Below, piece by piece: positions 1 to 8,162 of a stretch of DNA of 64,000 nucleotides (position 1 is its first letter; each line of letters starts with the position of its first letter). Below the pieces are notes generated by a model. That model ran no database searches. It was not told the DNA's origin and saw nothing but the letters and a program-made list of their open reading frames with translations. Location: the NCBI GenBank assembly GCA_910579135.1, contig CAJTTM010000001.1, positions 1-64,000 on the forward strand, given 5' to 3'. The position numbers and the translations under genes are program-made. The DNA is from an uncultured Erysipelotrichales bacterium. Lineage in GTDB: Bacteria > Bacillota_I > Bacilli_A > Erysipelotrichales > Coprobacillaceae.

Positions 1-50
1 ATGACTATGTGTGCCTTGAAGCCGCAGGCAGAAAGGAATGTGAGGTTAAT

Positions 51-1406
51 ATGAAGAAAAATGATTATATTGTTGGTGAGTGTATTGATTATACTCATGA
101 TGGTAAGGGTGTTGTTAAGGTTGAACATTTTCCAATATTTGTAAAGAATATGCTTGTTGGTGAAATTGGACAAGTCAAAATTATTAAAGTTTTAAAGAAT
201 TATGCTATAGGGAGATTAATTAAATTAGAAAAAACATCTGAATATAGAATTGAACCTAAATGTCCTATTTATAAACAATGTGGAGGATGTCATTTACAAC
301 ATCTTTCTATAACTGCACAACAACAATTTAAAACAAAGAGAGTAAAAGATACATTAGAACGTATTGGGCATTGTCATGTTTTTGTGAATGATTGTATGAT
401 GATGGATGATCCTTGGTTTTATCGTAATAAGGTACAAGTTCCTATTGGTTTACAAGATAATAGGGTGATTGCTGGCTTTTATAAAGAACATTCTAATGAT
501 ATTATTGATATGGATTGTTGTTATATTCAAAATGAAGAGTCTAATCAGATTGTTCAAAGAATAAAAGAATTATTAGATGAATATCATATTGAACCTTATA
601 ATAAACTTACAAAGAAGGGGAATATAAAACATATTCTTACAAAACAAGGTTATTATACAAAGGAAATGATGGTTGTATTGATTTCTAAGAATAAAATGAT
701 TCCTCGTATTTTTAGAATAGTGAATACTTTAAAAAAAGAGTTTCCTCATATTAAAACCATTATTCATAATATTAATCCTAGAGATGATAATGTGATATTA
801 GGAAATAAAGAAGTCATTTTATATGGGAATGGTTATATAGAAGATCGATTATTAGATCATACATATAAGATCTCTTTGAAATCTTTTTACCAGATTAATC
901 CTATTCAAGTTGAAAAGCTATATTCTAAAGCAATTGAATTTGCAGAATTCAAAAAAGATGATGTTGTATTAGATGCGTATTGTGGAATAGGAACGATTGG
1001 TCTTTCTTGCGCTTCTCAAGTTAAGAAAGTTTATGGTGTGGAAATAGTTGAAGAAGCTATTGAAGATGCGAAAGAGAATGCTTTAAGAAATCATATAGAG
1101 AATATAGAATTCTTTGCGAAAGATGCAGGAGAATTTATGGTAGAGTTCTCCAAAAAGAATATTCCTATTGATGTTGTTATGGTTGATCCTCCTAGAAAGG
1201 GATGTTCATCAACATTTCTAGATCAATTGATAACATTATCTCCTCAAAGAATTGTGTATGTTTCTTGTGATGTTTCTACTCAAGCAAGAGATATTGATAT
1301 TTTACAGAAACATGGATACAAAGTTGATAAATGTCAGCCTGTAGATATGTTTCCTCATACGAATCATGTTGAGACTGTCTGCTTGATGTCTAGGAAAGAG
1401 AAATAA
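51..1406 (+). CDS. rlmD: 23S rRNA (uracil-5-)-methyltransferase RlmD/RlmCD type
   Basis: SAM-dependent methyltransferase that makes 5-methyluridine in 23S rRNA. An N-terminal TRAM-like beta domain comes first. It is followed by a cysteine cluster (CPIYKQCGGC, then a later CC pair) that fits the 4Fe-4S site of this family. The SAM motif is VLDAYCGIGTIGL, the VDPPRKG motif is present, and the catalytic cysteine lies in YVSCDVS. The C-terminus ends HVETVCLMSRKEK, normal for the family. I chose the ATG at 51 because GAGGT precedes it by a few bases; the frame is open to the window edge, so a longer start cannot be excluded. The 3' end of this gene family is a known integration site of conjugative elements, and foreign DNA begins right after the stop codon. 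Confidence 0.93.
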   Translation: MKKNDYIVGECIDYTHDGKGVVKVEHFPIFVKNMLVGEIGQVKIIKVLKNYAIGRLIKLEKTSEYRIEPKCPIYKQCGGCHLQHLSITAQQQFKTKRVKDTLERIGHCHVFVNDCMMMDDPWFYRNKVQVPIGLQDNRVIAGFYKEHSNDIIDMDCCYIQNEESNQIVQRIKELLDEYHIEPYNKLTKKGNIKHILTKQGYYTKEMMVVLISKNKMIPRIFRIVNTLKKEFPHIKTIIHNINPRDDNVILGNKEVILYGNGYIEDRLLDHTYKISLKSFYQINPIQVEKLYSKAIEFAEFKKDDVVLDAYCGIGTIGLSCASQVKKVYGVEIVEEAIEDAKENALRNHIENIEFFAKDAGEFMVEFSKKNIPIDVVMVDPPRKGCSSTFLDQLITLSPQRIVYVSCDVSTQARDIDILQKHGYKVDKCQPVDMFPHTNHVETVCLMSRKEK

Positions 1407-1677
1407 ATAGCGAAAAGTAGCGTATTTACGGGCTTTTTTGAGATTAGGCAATGGCTCATGAAAGTCCGTATTTCTTATATTGAAACATATCTACTGTAAA
1501 AACGGTCAGAGGGTTTAGGCTGTGGATTAGATGTCGTGGGTTGTGGCACTAGGATAGATGTTATCTAGGGTGCAAACTCAATTTGAGTGAGTGATTTAGA
1601 TGTTGTCTAATCCGGCATCTCGACTGTTGGCTATATAGCAGGCAGTGGATTAGATGTTATGGAAGGAGTGAAGTGTA
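1407..1677. other. Left edge of foreign island, no gene, repeated GGATTAGATGT-like motif
   Basis: No coding potential is evident on either strand. The base composition shifts from AT-rich to mixed directly after the rlmD stop codon. Four imperfect copies of a motif close to GGATTAGATGTTRT occur at about 1524, 1552, 1593 and 1647, all in the same direction. The last one sits just before the ribosome binding site of the next gene. This is probably the end of an integrated element joined to the rlmD 3' end. Confidence 0.4.
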
Positions 1678-2448
1678 ATGTCCGAAATAAAGTTTTTGTT
1701 GAAGTTTGGAAAGCGTGAGCACTTGGAGAGTCTTGTGGAAGGTAATGTATACTGCTCAAATGCCATCACTTTCTGGGGAATTGAAGATAAATTAAAAATC
1801 AAAGGGCAAGGAGATATTCTTGAAGCTGGAACAAGAATGTTTGCTGAAAAGATGATAATGCAGCATCCAGATACCAAAGAGGTCATTGCTGAATTTGGAA
1901 AAGCAAATGGTTTAATGAGAGTAGAGCCAGCAGAAAAAATGCCAGTGTTTTGTATGTTTGCTGTTTATGAAGAAGACTGTAAAGTTGATGAACACGGAAA
2001 TACAATTATTAATCTTTCCAGCGATAAAAAACAGACGATTAGAGAACATTTTCCGAATGCCGATGCTGTTGCAGTTATCCCTAATCCTGAGGCATTTATT
2101 GAAGATATTAGTAAAAGCATAGGTACTGACATTAAAGCTGGAAAAGTTAATTATTTTCATATAGATAAGGGCTATGAAACCAAAGATGGTAGAACGGCAA
2201 TGGATATGGAATATATGAAATACCTGATGCAAGATGCTGCTCCTGAAAAAGTAGATGGTGGAACAAGATATGTTTTTTATGCAGACTATGCTTTTAGAGT
2301 GTTATTCTGCAAGGACGTATTTTTTGAGCAGGAGCAGGAATATAGAATCGTATTGCCAAAAGAAAAAATAGAGGTTGGAAAGAGTTATCCAGTACAACTT
2401 TCTACAGATTATGAAATATATGATTTGAATACATTTTTTGAAAATTAG
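1678..2448 (+). CDS. Unknown protein of mobile-island type, next to a SUKH gene
   Basis: A 256-residue protein with no signal peptide and no membrane segment. The N-terminus (FLLKFGKREHLESLVEGNVYC) resembles a broad group of uncharacterised proteins that start with a 'KFG..EH...L..G..YC' pattern and are often found in phage or toxin islands; this is family memory, not a search. AAGGAG lies about ten bases before the ATG. It is 17 bases upstream of the SUKH gene and in the same direction, so the two are probably co-transcribed with the HNH gene. A role as a second immunity or defence protein is possible but unproven. Base composition is richer in GC than that of the surrounding chromosome. Confidence 0.6.
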   Translation: MSEIKFLLKFGKREHLESLVEGNVYCSNAITFWGIEDKLKIKGQGDILEAGTRMFAEKMIMQHPDTKEVIAEFGKANGLMRVEPAEKMPVFCMFAVYEEDCKVDEHGNTIINLSSDKKQTIREHFPNADAVAVIPNPEAFIEDISKSIGTDIKAGKVNYFHIDKGYETKDGRTAMDMEYMKYLMQDAAPEKVDGGTRYVFYADYAFRVLFCKDVFFEQEQEYRIVLPKEKIEVGKSYPVQLSTDYEIYDLNTFFEN

Positions 2449-2465
2449 AGAAGGAGGAGCCATAC

Positions 2466-2891
2466 ATGATTTCCGAAGAATTAAAATTGATTGTGGACAA
2501 ATTCAATGAACAAGGGAAAATGAATTTCCTTGAAGAAACCACAGAAGAAAAGATATCAGAATTTGAGAAGGGGCATAGTGTAAAGCTTCCTACAAAATTC
2601 AAGGAATGGTTGTTGTTTTCTGATGGTGGGGAGTTTTTCTTACCAGCAGGCATTCAGTTATATGGTATTGAGCATAAACCATTAATTGATGTAGATAACA
2701 ATGACAGACCTAGTGAAGATTATATCGTCATCGGTGCACTCGCATCAGGAGACCCAATTCTCTGTGAAAAAGCTGGTGAAAAAATCGCTATTTATAATCA
2801 GGAAGCTGGAAGAATTGAAGATGATGAAATCTATGATGACTTCATAGCATTTTTGAATGACCTGTATGATTTGCTTGGCATAGGAGGTTGA
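2466..2891 (+). CDS. SMI1/KNR4 (SUKH) family immunity-type protein
   Basis: A 141-residue protein with the SUKH fold pattern: ISEFEKGHSVKLPTKFKEWL near the start, then LFSDGGEFF and a strand with LYGIEH. It is strongly acidic and ends in an aromatic-rich helix. SUKH proteins act in the cytoplasm and neutralise many polymorphic toxin nucleases by direct binding. The gene has a strong AAGGAGGAG site. Its stop codon lies inside the ribosome binding region of the following HNH nuclease gene (AGGAGGTTGA), so the two are tightly coupled. The immunity gene stands before the toxin gene here, the reverse of the usual order in secreted polymorphic toxin loci. Confidence 0.85.
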   Translation: MISEELKLIVDKFNEQGKMNFLEETTEEKISEFEKGHSVKLPTKFKEWLLFSDGGEFFLPAGIQLYGIEHKPLIDVDNNDRPSEDYIVIGALASGDPILCEKAGEKIAIYNQEAGRIEDDEIYDDFIAFLNDLYDLLGIGG

Positions 2892-2895
2892 TTCT

Positions 2896-3780
2896 ATGTC
2901 GAGACGAACAGCAGAATCCAATAAAGCGATACTTGCTGCATGGAATAAGGAACAAGAACTTGTTCAGGAAGGTAAAGGAACAAGAGAGTGGACTCCAAAA
3001 CAGCAGCAAGATATTCTTGAAAAAGGCAAAGCTTATGATGATGGCGTTGCATTTCAAGGCCAACATATGAAGAGCGCTGAAATGTATCCAGAATATCAAG
3101 GAGACCCCGGAAACATTCAGTTCCTTACAAGAGCTGAGCATTTAGAGGCTCATAACGGAAACTGGAGAAATCCAACAAACTGGTATTTCAATCCCGTAAC
3201 TAAAGAAAAATTTGACTTTGGTGATGGCCCATTTATTCCATGTGAAGTAATCAAGTTACCTGAGCCGGTAGTTATTGTCCCTAAGGAGGATAGCAGCTTT
3301 AAAGAGCAAAAATCAGAAGAGAAAATTAAATCTGATAAATCTGAAGATGTATTAAATCAAAATAAAGAAGTAGATAAAATTACGGATAAAAAGCAAAATA
3401 CGGTCGTACCTCCTAAAATTCAAACTCCGAAGAAAAACAATATGTTTGTTAGAGGTTTGAAGTCAGTTGGTAGATTTATTGTTGAGCATCCGGTTGAATC
3501 TCTTGAAATAGCAGGTGTTGTAATTGGCGGAGCGGCGAAAGCAATATCCTCTTTTAGAGGAAGTAGCTCTAGCAGTAGTGCTCACAATACAATGCCTAAA
3601 AACGATTCAAATTCAACAGGTACCGGCATTGCTGAAAAAGTTGCGGATATAGTAGAAAAGGCTAATAGGTCTATGCCTAGTGAGAATGATGTTTCGGGGC
3701 ATAGACAACGATATCATACGAAGGATGGTGTTATTTGGAAGGATAAAGCACCGTACCATCGTGGTGGAAATAAAGACTGA
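2896..3780 (+). CDS. HNH toxin-type nuclease with C-terminal extension
   Basis: A 294-residue protein. The first ~110 residues form an HNH-type nuclease core: H57 in GQHMKS, N73 in GDPGNIQFLTR, and H82/H86 in EHLEAHNGNW, followed by RNPTNWYFNP. This arrangement is familiar from polymorphic toxin nucleases. A lysine/glutamate-rich linker follows (~130-180). Next comes a short hydrophobic stretch (~205-220), a serine run, and a basic C-terminal motif with GHRQRYHTKDG and WKDKAPYHRGG. There is no signal peptide, and the nuclease is at the N-terminus instead of the C-terminus, which is odd for a delivered toxin. The tightly coupled upstream SUKH gene is the likely antidote. It could instead be a domesticated toxin remnant, because no export gene lies nearby. 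Confidence 0.75.
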   Translation: MSRRTAESNKAILAAWNKEQELVQEGKGTREWTPKQQQDILEKGKAYDDGVAFQGQHMKSAEMYPEYQGDPGNIQFLTRAEHLEAHNGNWRNPTNWYFNPVTKEKFDFGDGPFIPCEVIKLPEPVVIVPKEDSSFKEQKSEEKIKSDKSEDVLNQNKEVDKITDKKQNTVVPPKIQTPKKNNMFVRGLKSVGRFIVEHPVESLEIAGVVIGGAAKAISSFRGSSSSSSAHNTMPKNDSNSTGTGIAEKVADIVEKANRSMPSENDVSGHRQRYHTKDGVIWKDKAPYHRGGNKD

Positions 3781-3789
3781 TGACAAAAC

Positions 3790-3820
3790 AACCCTCTCAA
3801 CCATCATGGCTGGGAGGGTT
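3790..3820. terminator. Stem-loop between convergent HNH gene and recombinase
   Basis: AACCCTCTCAACC pairs with GGCTGGGAGGGTT (one mismatch, one wobble) between two convergent genes. The run of T after it is short, so termination strength is uncertain. Confidence 0.55.
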
Positions 3821-3834
3821 TCGTGCGTCTGGGG

Positions 3835-5284
3835 TTATCTTTCAACATCGACCTTAAGGCCGGATTTCAATTCAACAGTACAATGGTCATCCCAGATGAT
3901 GATTTGCTTAAGCCAGCGTTTTACAAGTGCTTCATCAAACACTGTAAGGTCGGAAGACTGGTCTTTAATGAAATCCTGCAATTCAGTGATGCGCTGTAGC
4001 TGTTCATCACGCTGTACTGTGTCCATTGAGGCTTGCTGGCGCTTTTCTCTGAGCGCGAAAATCTGGTCGGCAATCTCGTCGTAGGGTTCCTTGTTGTTTG
4101 CCTTTTTAACAAGCTCCTGCTGAAGTTCCATAAGCTTCTCATCAATGCCATCAGTGGTGATAGCTACAGATGCTCTGATGACCTGAGCGATGTTTTGTTG
4201 TAGCTGTTTCTGGTATTTGGATTTATCACCGAGCAGTTCGTTCAAGGCAATGAGTACGATTTCCTGCAGGTCAAGCTCGTTTATGGTTCTGGCATGGCAT
4301 TCAAGGCCAGTAGGTTCTAGCTTGCTGATGCAGCGCCAGACGATGGATTTGCAGCCGCGATTGTTCCAGTGGATTCTTCTGAACATTTCACCACAATCAC
4401 CGCAAATAACTATCTGTGAGAAGCTGTGGTTGCAACTGTAGCTTCGTTTCTTTCCATTGGCGCTGGTCTTAACAACTCGTCTGCGCACCAATTCTTCCTG
4501 TACTCGCATGTAAATCTCTTTAGGAATAATCGTTTCGTGGTTGCCTTCAACATAATACTGAGGAACGATGCCAGTGTTCTTAACTCTGGTCTTGTTAAGA
4601 AAATCGGTGGTGTAAGTCTTCTGCAGAAGGGCATCACCGATGTATTTCTCGTTGCGGAGAATCTTGTTGATGGTGCTTGTATGCCATCGAGGTTTACCTG
4701 CACTGGTAAGAATACCATCCGCTTCAAGTCCTGCTGCAATCTTATCCATGCTGTAGCCTTCAAGGGTACTCTTGGTAGATTCGTTTTACGATTTCTGTCT
4801 GTTCTGGGTCGATGACAAGGTTGCCTTCTTCATCTTTAGTGTAGCCGAGAAAGCGATTATGGTTTGCCTGTACCTGACCATTCTGGTAGTGGAACTGAAG
4901 TCCAAGCTTTATGTTCTGACTTAATGATTGTGATTCAAGCTAGGTCAGTGAAGCCATAATCGTAAGAAGAACTTCACCCTTTGCATCCATTGTATTGATT
5001 GCTTCTTTTTCAAAGAATACTGGGATGTTCTTTTCCTTAAGCTGCCTGATGTACTTCAAACAATCTAAGGTGTTTTTGACAAATCGGCTGATTGATTTTG
5101 TGATAATCATGTTGATGGTGCCAGCTTCACAATCTTCAATCATGTGGTTGAATTCTTATCTGTTCTTGGTGTTGGTGCTGGAGATACCATCATCAGCGTA
5201 TATTCCAGCAAATTCCCATTCAGGGTTCTTTTTTATATATTCTGTGTAGTGCTCAACCTGAGTTTCATAACTTGTATCTTGCTC
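3835..5284 (-). pseudogene. Large serine recombinase, broken (two stops, one frameshift, no N-terminus)
   Basis: Reading the minus strand from 5284 down, a resolvase domain begins inside its N-terminal part ([30 protein letters not shown]). It continues into the recombinase domain, a zinc ribbon (CGDCGEMFRR, WRC) and a coiled coil. Three lesions are visible: TAA at 5156-5158 after TNTKNR, TAG at 4940-4942 where a glutamine codon is expected after MASLT, and one extra base near 4764-4766 in the codons before the GYSMDK-like segment. The usual Y-x-R-V-S start with the catalytic serine is missing upstream of 5284. The last 304 codons (3835-4749) remain open. Such recombinases integrate conjugative elements; this one cannot be active. 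Confidence 0.9.
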
Positions 5285-5490
5285 ATTGTAAATAGTAAAA
5301 TAAACTTGAAGAAAACTATTAAATTTATAATTCCGAAAATTCTACAAGTCAAATTCTCATTTTTCTTCAATTTATAGTTGACTACAGTACTATAAAAATT
5401 TAATTGTTTGTAGATCAAATTGTCACAAACAAAAGCTTTATTTGTTATGGATGATTATGTCTTGAGCTCGGTAGAAGTTATTATGCATAA

Positions 5491-5624
5491 CACATAGAGA
5501 ATATAGTGAAATGAATATAACATATAAATAATTAAAGTATACAACTGTCATTTTAAAATGGCAGTTTTTTTGTATAACATTTTAATTAGAAATATGTTGT
5601 GATAGAGTAAAAGACAATTAGGAG
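5491..5624 (+). repeat. Copy A of duplicated intergenic block
   Basis: About 130 bases that match 7241-7389 closely, including ATGAATATAACATATAAATA and the following hairpin, down to a TAGGAG ribosome-binding sequence. In copy B this leads into a tfoX-like gene; here the coding part is gone. Confidence 0.8.
5543..5571 (+). terminator. Rho-independent terminator (copy A)
   Basis: AACTGTCATTTT pairs with AAAATGGCAGTT and is followed by a run of seven T after the stem's closing GCAG. The same hairpin recurs at 7296. Confidence 0.75.
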
Positions 5625-5944
5625 TTTAAAAACCATAATTTTATAAGTGGTTGTTGGACTTCATAAAGCTTTAATAAAATCCTAAAAATCTTTGAAAACA
5701 AATGATTATAATAGTATGCTTTCCTTGTCATTTGTTTATCCTGGATTCGATTGCTTATAAGGGTAAAAGCAAGGAAAGTCTCATAACTAAATATAACAAA
5801 GTTTAGCAATTAGAAAAATGTGACATATGTGCGAATATATGATAACTGAGGATTTCAAGATGGGTCTGTCCTTTTATAGTCTTTGTCACTATTTTCATTT
5901 TTTGACCACTTGTGTTTAGAAATCAACCGACTATTGAAAATCTA

Positions 5945-5973
5945 TTGAAAGCAACATTGGCTTTTTATATAAT
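5945..5973 (+). promoter_or_regulatory. Consensus sigma-A promoter of the LytTR/DUF3021 pair
   Basis: TTGAAA at 5945-5950, a 17-base spacer, and TATAAT at 5968-5973, followed by AGGAGG and an ATG at 6000. Two ACC-centred half-sites 21 bases apart lie just upstream (about 5917-5941). The spacing suits a LytTR dimer but the match is weak. Confidence 0.8.
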
Positions 5974-5999
5974 GTTGTCAAAGAGAGGAGGGATTTCAA

Positions 6000-6440
6000 A
6001 TGCAGATCGAAGTTAAGATAGACAGCTCATATATTGATCCTAAAGTAATTATATTGGCTGCTTCTATGACAGAAGATGTTCATATTATATTGAGCAAGTT
6101 ATCGGATCAGGCACCACAGATTATTTCAGGAAGCAAGGATAATAAGATTGAGATTATAGAACCAGAGGATTTAATTCGTATTTATGCAAGAGCTGGAAAA
6201 GTTTTTGCTGTTACCCATAAGGGCGAATACGCATTGCGTCTTCGGCTATATGAAATAGAGGAATGGTTGCCAACTCATCAATTTGTCCGTATCTCCAATT
6301 CAGAAATCATTAATCTAAAAAATGTCAATAACTTTGACTTAAGCTTTACAGGCACAATTTGTGTTAAATTAGCCAGTGGTACAATTACATATGTATCTAG
6401 ACGTTATGTTTCAAAATTAAAAAAAATATTAGGAATATGA
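6000..6440 (+). CDS. LytTR-family DNA-binding regulator without receiver domain
   Basis: A 146-residue protein. The C-terminal ~95 residues form a LytTR DNA-binding domain: IYARAGKVFAVTHKGEYALR, then FVRISNSEIINLKNV and YVSRRYVSKLK. The N-terminal ~45 residues are short and lack a phosphorylatable receiver domain. AGGAGG stands seven bases before the ATG. The gene is directly followed by a DUF3021 membrane protein whose ribosome binding site overlaps this stop codon. LytTR proteins paired with a small membrane inhibitor (the LytTR regulatory systems best studied as HdrRM and BrsRM in streptococci) usually regulate their own promoter. The same arrangement is inferred here. Confidence 0.88.
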   Translation: MQIEVKIDSSYIDPKVIILAASMTEDVHIILSKLSDQAPQIISGSKDNKIEIIEPEDLIRIYARAGKVFAVTHKGEYALRLRLYEIEEWLPTHQFVRISNSEIINLKNVNNFDLSFTGTICVKLASGTITYVSRRYVSKLKKILGI

Positions 6441-6450
6441 GGTGAAAAAA

Positions 6451-6909
6451 ATGAAAAAGAAAATAATCTTACGCAGTATTTTGGGTTTTCCTATTGGAAT
6501 TACTATTGGATATTTAATTACGATAGTCATTTCTCTTGTTTGGGCAAATGGATTTTATTTGCCTTGTGTACCTGAACTAATTTATTCAATGGGGAACGAA
6601 ATCAATGCAGTTGTTTTACAGGCGCTTTTATGTGGGGTATTAGGTACTGGTTTTGCAGCAAGTTCAATAATATGGGAAATAGAAAATTGGAGCATTATAA
6701 AGCAGACTGGAATTTACTTTATTGTTATTTCTATAATAATGTTGCCAATTGCATATTTTGCATACTGGATGGAGCATAGTATCGTTGGGATCTTCAGCTA
6801 TTTTGGCATTTTCATTTTAATATTTGCTTTTATTTGGATTATACGATTTGTGATTGGAAAGCATAATGTAAGAAGAATGAATGAAAGCCTACATAATGTA
6901 AAAGATTAG
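6451..6909 (+). CDS. DUF3021 four-helix membrane protein, partner of the LytTR regulator
   Basis: A 152-residue protein with about four transmembrane helices (FPIGITIGYLITIVISLVW; ALLCGVLGTGFAASSIIW; GIYFIVISIIMLPIAYFAYW; IFILIFAFIWIIRFVI) and a basic C-terminal tail. It matches the DUF3021 pattern found next to LytTR regulators. I chose the ATG at 6451 because GAGGTG precedes it by six bases; an in-frame GTG at 6442 lies inside that site. The likely role is to hold back the LytTR protein at the membrane, by analogy with related pairs. Confidence 0.82.
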   Translation: MKKKIILRSILGFPIGITIGYLITIVISLVWANGFYLPCVPELIYSMGNEINAVVLQALLCGVLGTGFAASSIIWEIENWSIIKQTGIYFIVISIIMLPIAYFAYWMEHSIVGIFSYFGIFILIFAFIWIIRFVIGKHNVRRMNESLHNVKD

Positions 6910-6992
6910 AAGATTTCCTCCTACATTTTTACTAGCAACTGGCTCTCTAACAAGAAAACTCAAAGGTTGAAGAGAAAGAAAAAAGTTGTATT

Positions 6993-7088
6993 ATGAAATG
7001 TCATTATTGTAATGAAGAAATGAAAAAGATTTATACCTTAAAAATAAAGAATATTTATTTTTTTGGGATAAGAGAATATAATAAATAG
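6993..7088 (+). pseudogene. Start of a small zinc-ribbon protein, truncated
   Basis: The reading frame begins MKCHYCNEEMKK, the typical first zinc knuckle of a small Firmicutes zinc-ribbon protein. It then runs into unrelated sequence and stops after 31 codons. The second cysteine pair and the rest of the domain are missing. Confidence 0.55.
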
Positions 7089-7100
7089 GAAATGTAAGAA

Positions 7101-7181
7101 ATGAAAGATAAAAAGAAAATGATTGGTGGAATAATTCTTCTTGTAGGAATAATTGTAGCAGTAGCAATTATTCTATTATAA
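7101..7181 (+). CDS. 26-residue single-helix membrane peptide
   Basis: A tiny frame with a lysine-rich start (MKDKKKM) followed by one hydrophobic helix (IGGIILLVGIIVAVAIILL) ending at the stop codon. AGGAAATGTAAGAA precedes the ATG, so a usable ribosome binding site exists. The architecture resembles type I toxin peptides and also small membrane-protein regulators. It could equally be the cut-off anchor of a longer lost protein. No homologue is recognised. Confidence 0.4.
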   Translation: MKDKKKMIGGIILLVGIIVAVAIILL

Positions 7182-7240
7182 TGCAAATTACAATTTTTGT
7201 TGTGAAGAATTATACCTTTACTTTAATAGACATTGTAATA

Positions 7241-7389
7241 CACAATATAGAAAATACAGTGAGATGAATATAACATATAAATAATTAAAGTATATAACTG
7301 TCATTTTGAAATGACAGTTTTTGTATTATGTTTTAATATAGAAATATGTTATGATAAAATAGAAGAAAAAAACAGAAATAATATAGGAG
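7241..7389 (+). repeat. Copy B of duplicated intergenic block
   Basis: It matches 5491-5624 with scattered differences. It carries the hairpin at 7296 and a promoter-like AT stretch, and leads to the AGGAGA site of the tfoX-like gene. Confidence 0.8.
7296..7322 (+). terminator. Rho-independent terminator (copy B)
   Basis: AACTGTCATTTTG pairs with the following AAATGACAGTT, then a run of T. Confidence 0.75.
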
Positions 7390-7397
7390 ATAATAAT

Positions 7398-7642
7398 ATG
7401 ACAGAATTAAGTTCTTTAAAAAACATTGGAAAAGTGATAGAAAGAAAACTAAAAATAATTGATATAAATTCTGTAGAGGAATTAAAAAAGTAGGAAGTAA
7501 AGATGCTTGGGATAGATTAAAGTTAAAATATTCAGAGATATGTTTAGTACATTTATATACTCTTGAAGAAGCAATTAATGGTATAGAGTATAATCAATTA
7601 TCAGAAAATGTAAAAAGGGATTTAAAGGCATTTACAGATTAA
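7398..7642 (+). pseudogene. TfoX C-terminal-domain protein, single-base frameshift
   Basis: The frame begins MTELSSLKNIGKVIERKLK and matches the TfoX/Sxy C-terminal domain (helix-hairpin-helix-like). After VEELKK, at about 7491-7496, the frame hits a TAG. Adding one A to the run of six there restores VGSKDAWDRLKLKYSEICLV and LYTLEEAINGIEYNQLS to a normal end at 7642. A slipped homopolymer therefore explains the break. If the A count is a sequencing error, the gene is intact (about 81 residues). Confidence 0.8.
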
Positions 7643-7937
7643 TGGAAAGATAAATAAAAGATGATTTTTTAGATGCTTTAGATTAATATTTATCAAAAGA
7701 GAGTTCAGAAGAAATAAAAGATAAACTTTTATGGGATTTAATATGGCATATATTCGAAGATTATCATTTACAAATTACCATACATAAGATATAAAAGATT
7801 ATTTAGAAAATATTTAAAATAAGTTGAAATGGATGAAGAGAAATTTGCAGTGAATTGAGAGCGAGAGTTTTGAAACAACAAGATGAAGGAATTTAATGTA
7901 TAAAAAAGGAATGTGAAATGTTTGAAAACAATTAAAG
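7643..7937. other. Decayed sequence, faint coding trace
   Basis: A plus-strand trace reads DDFLDAL, a stop, then SKESSEEIKDKLLWDLIWHIFEDY (with the break counted), after which frames break repeatedly. It looks like an old gene; no family is recognised. Confidence 0.35.
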
Positions 7938-8117
7938 AATGAAAAAATATATTTGAATGATTGTTATTTTCAATATGATGATTCATTAGAAAGTTTATAT
8001 GATTTACTTAAGGAAGATTTATTACAAATTGGATTAAGTCATTCATATGTTATTGATGTTGGATGATATCCAGAATTTTACACGCTTATAAAGACAGTAT
8101 TAAAAATCTGTTTTTAA
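7938..8117 (+). pseudogene. Small acidic protein of unknown family, in-frame TGA
   Basis: The frame reads NEKIYLNDCYFQYDD, LESLYDLLKEDLLQIGL and YVIDVG, then TGA at 8064-8066 followed by YPEFYT. A tryptophan codon one base away would restore a VGWYPE-like motif. No good start codon is present, so the 5' end is also lost. The function is unknown. Confidence 0.5.
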
Positions 8118-8162
8118 TGTGAGTTTGAATACCATACAAATTATATTACCTATTTGTAATTC

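Larger units (their letters stand above)
5285..5944. other. AT-rich region without a gene between recombinase remnant and LytTR gene
   Basis: No convincing gene is present on either strand. It contains copy A of the duplicated terminator/promoter block (5491-5624). The sequence after that block has lost the coding start that follows copy B. The region looks like a deletion scar joined to chromosomal debris. Confidence 0.5.

Noticed and set aside
9-50. Coding extension upstream of rlmD to the window edge
   Set aside because: The frame is open, but the ATG at 51 has the better ribosome binding site and gives the normal family start; the 50 bases are too short to assign to another gene, although a second frame is also open and ends in an ATGA overlap.
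5618-5809. Minus-strand open frame in the region after the recombinase remnant
   Set aside because: No ribosome binding site, biased AT-rich composition and no recognisable domain; it looks like chance.
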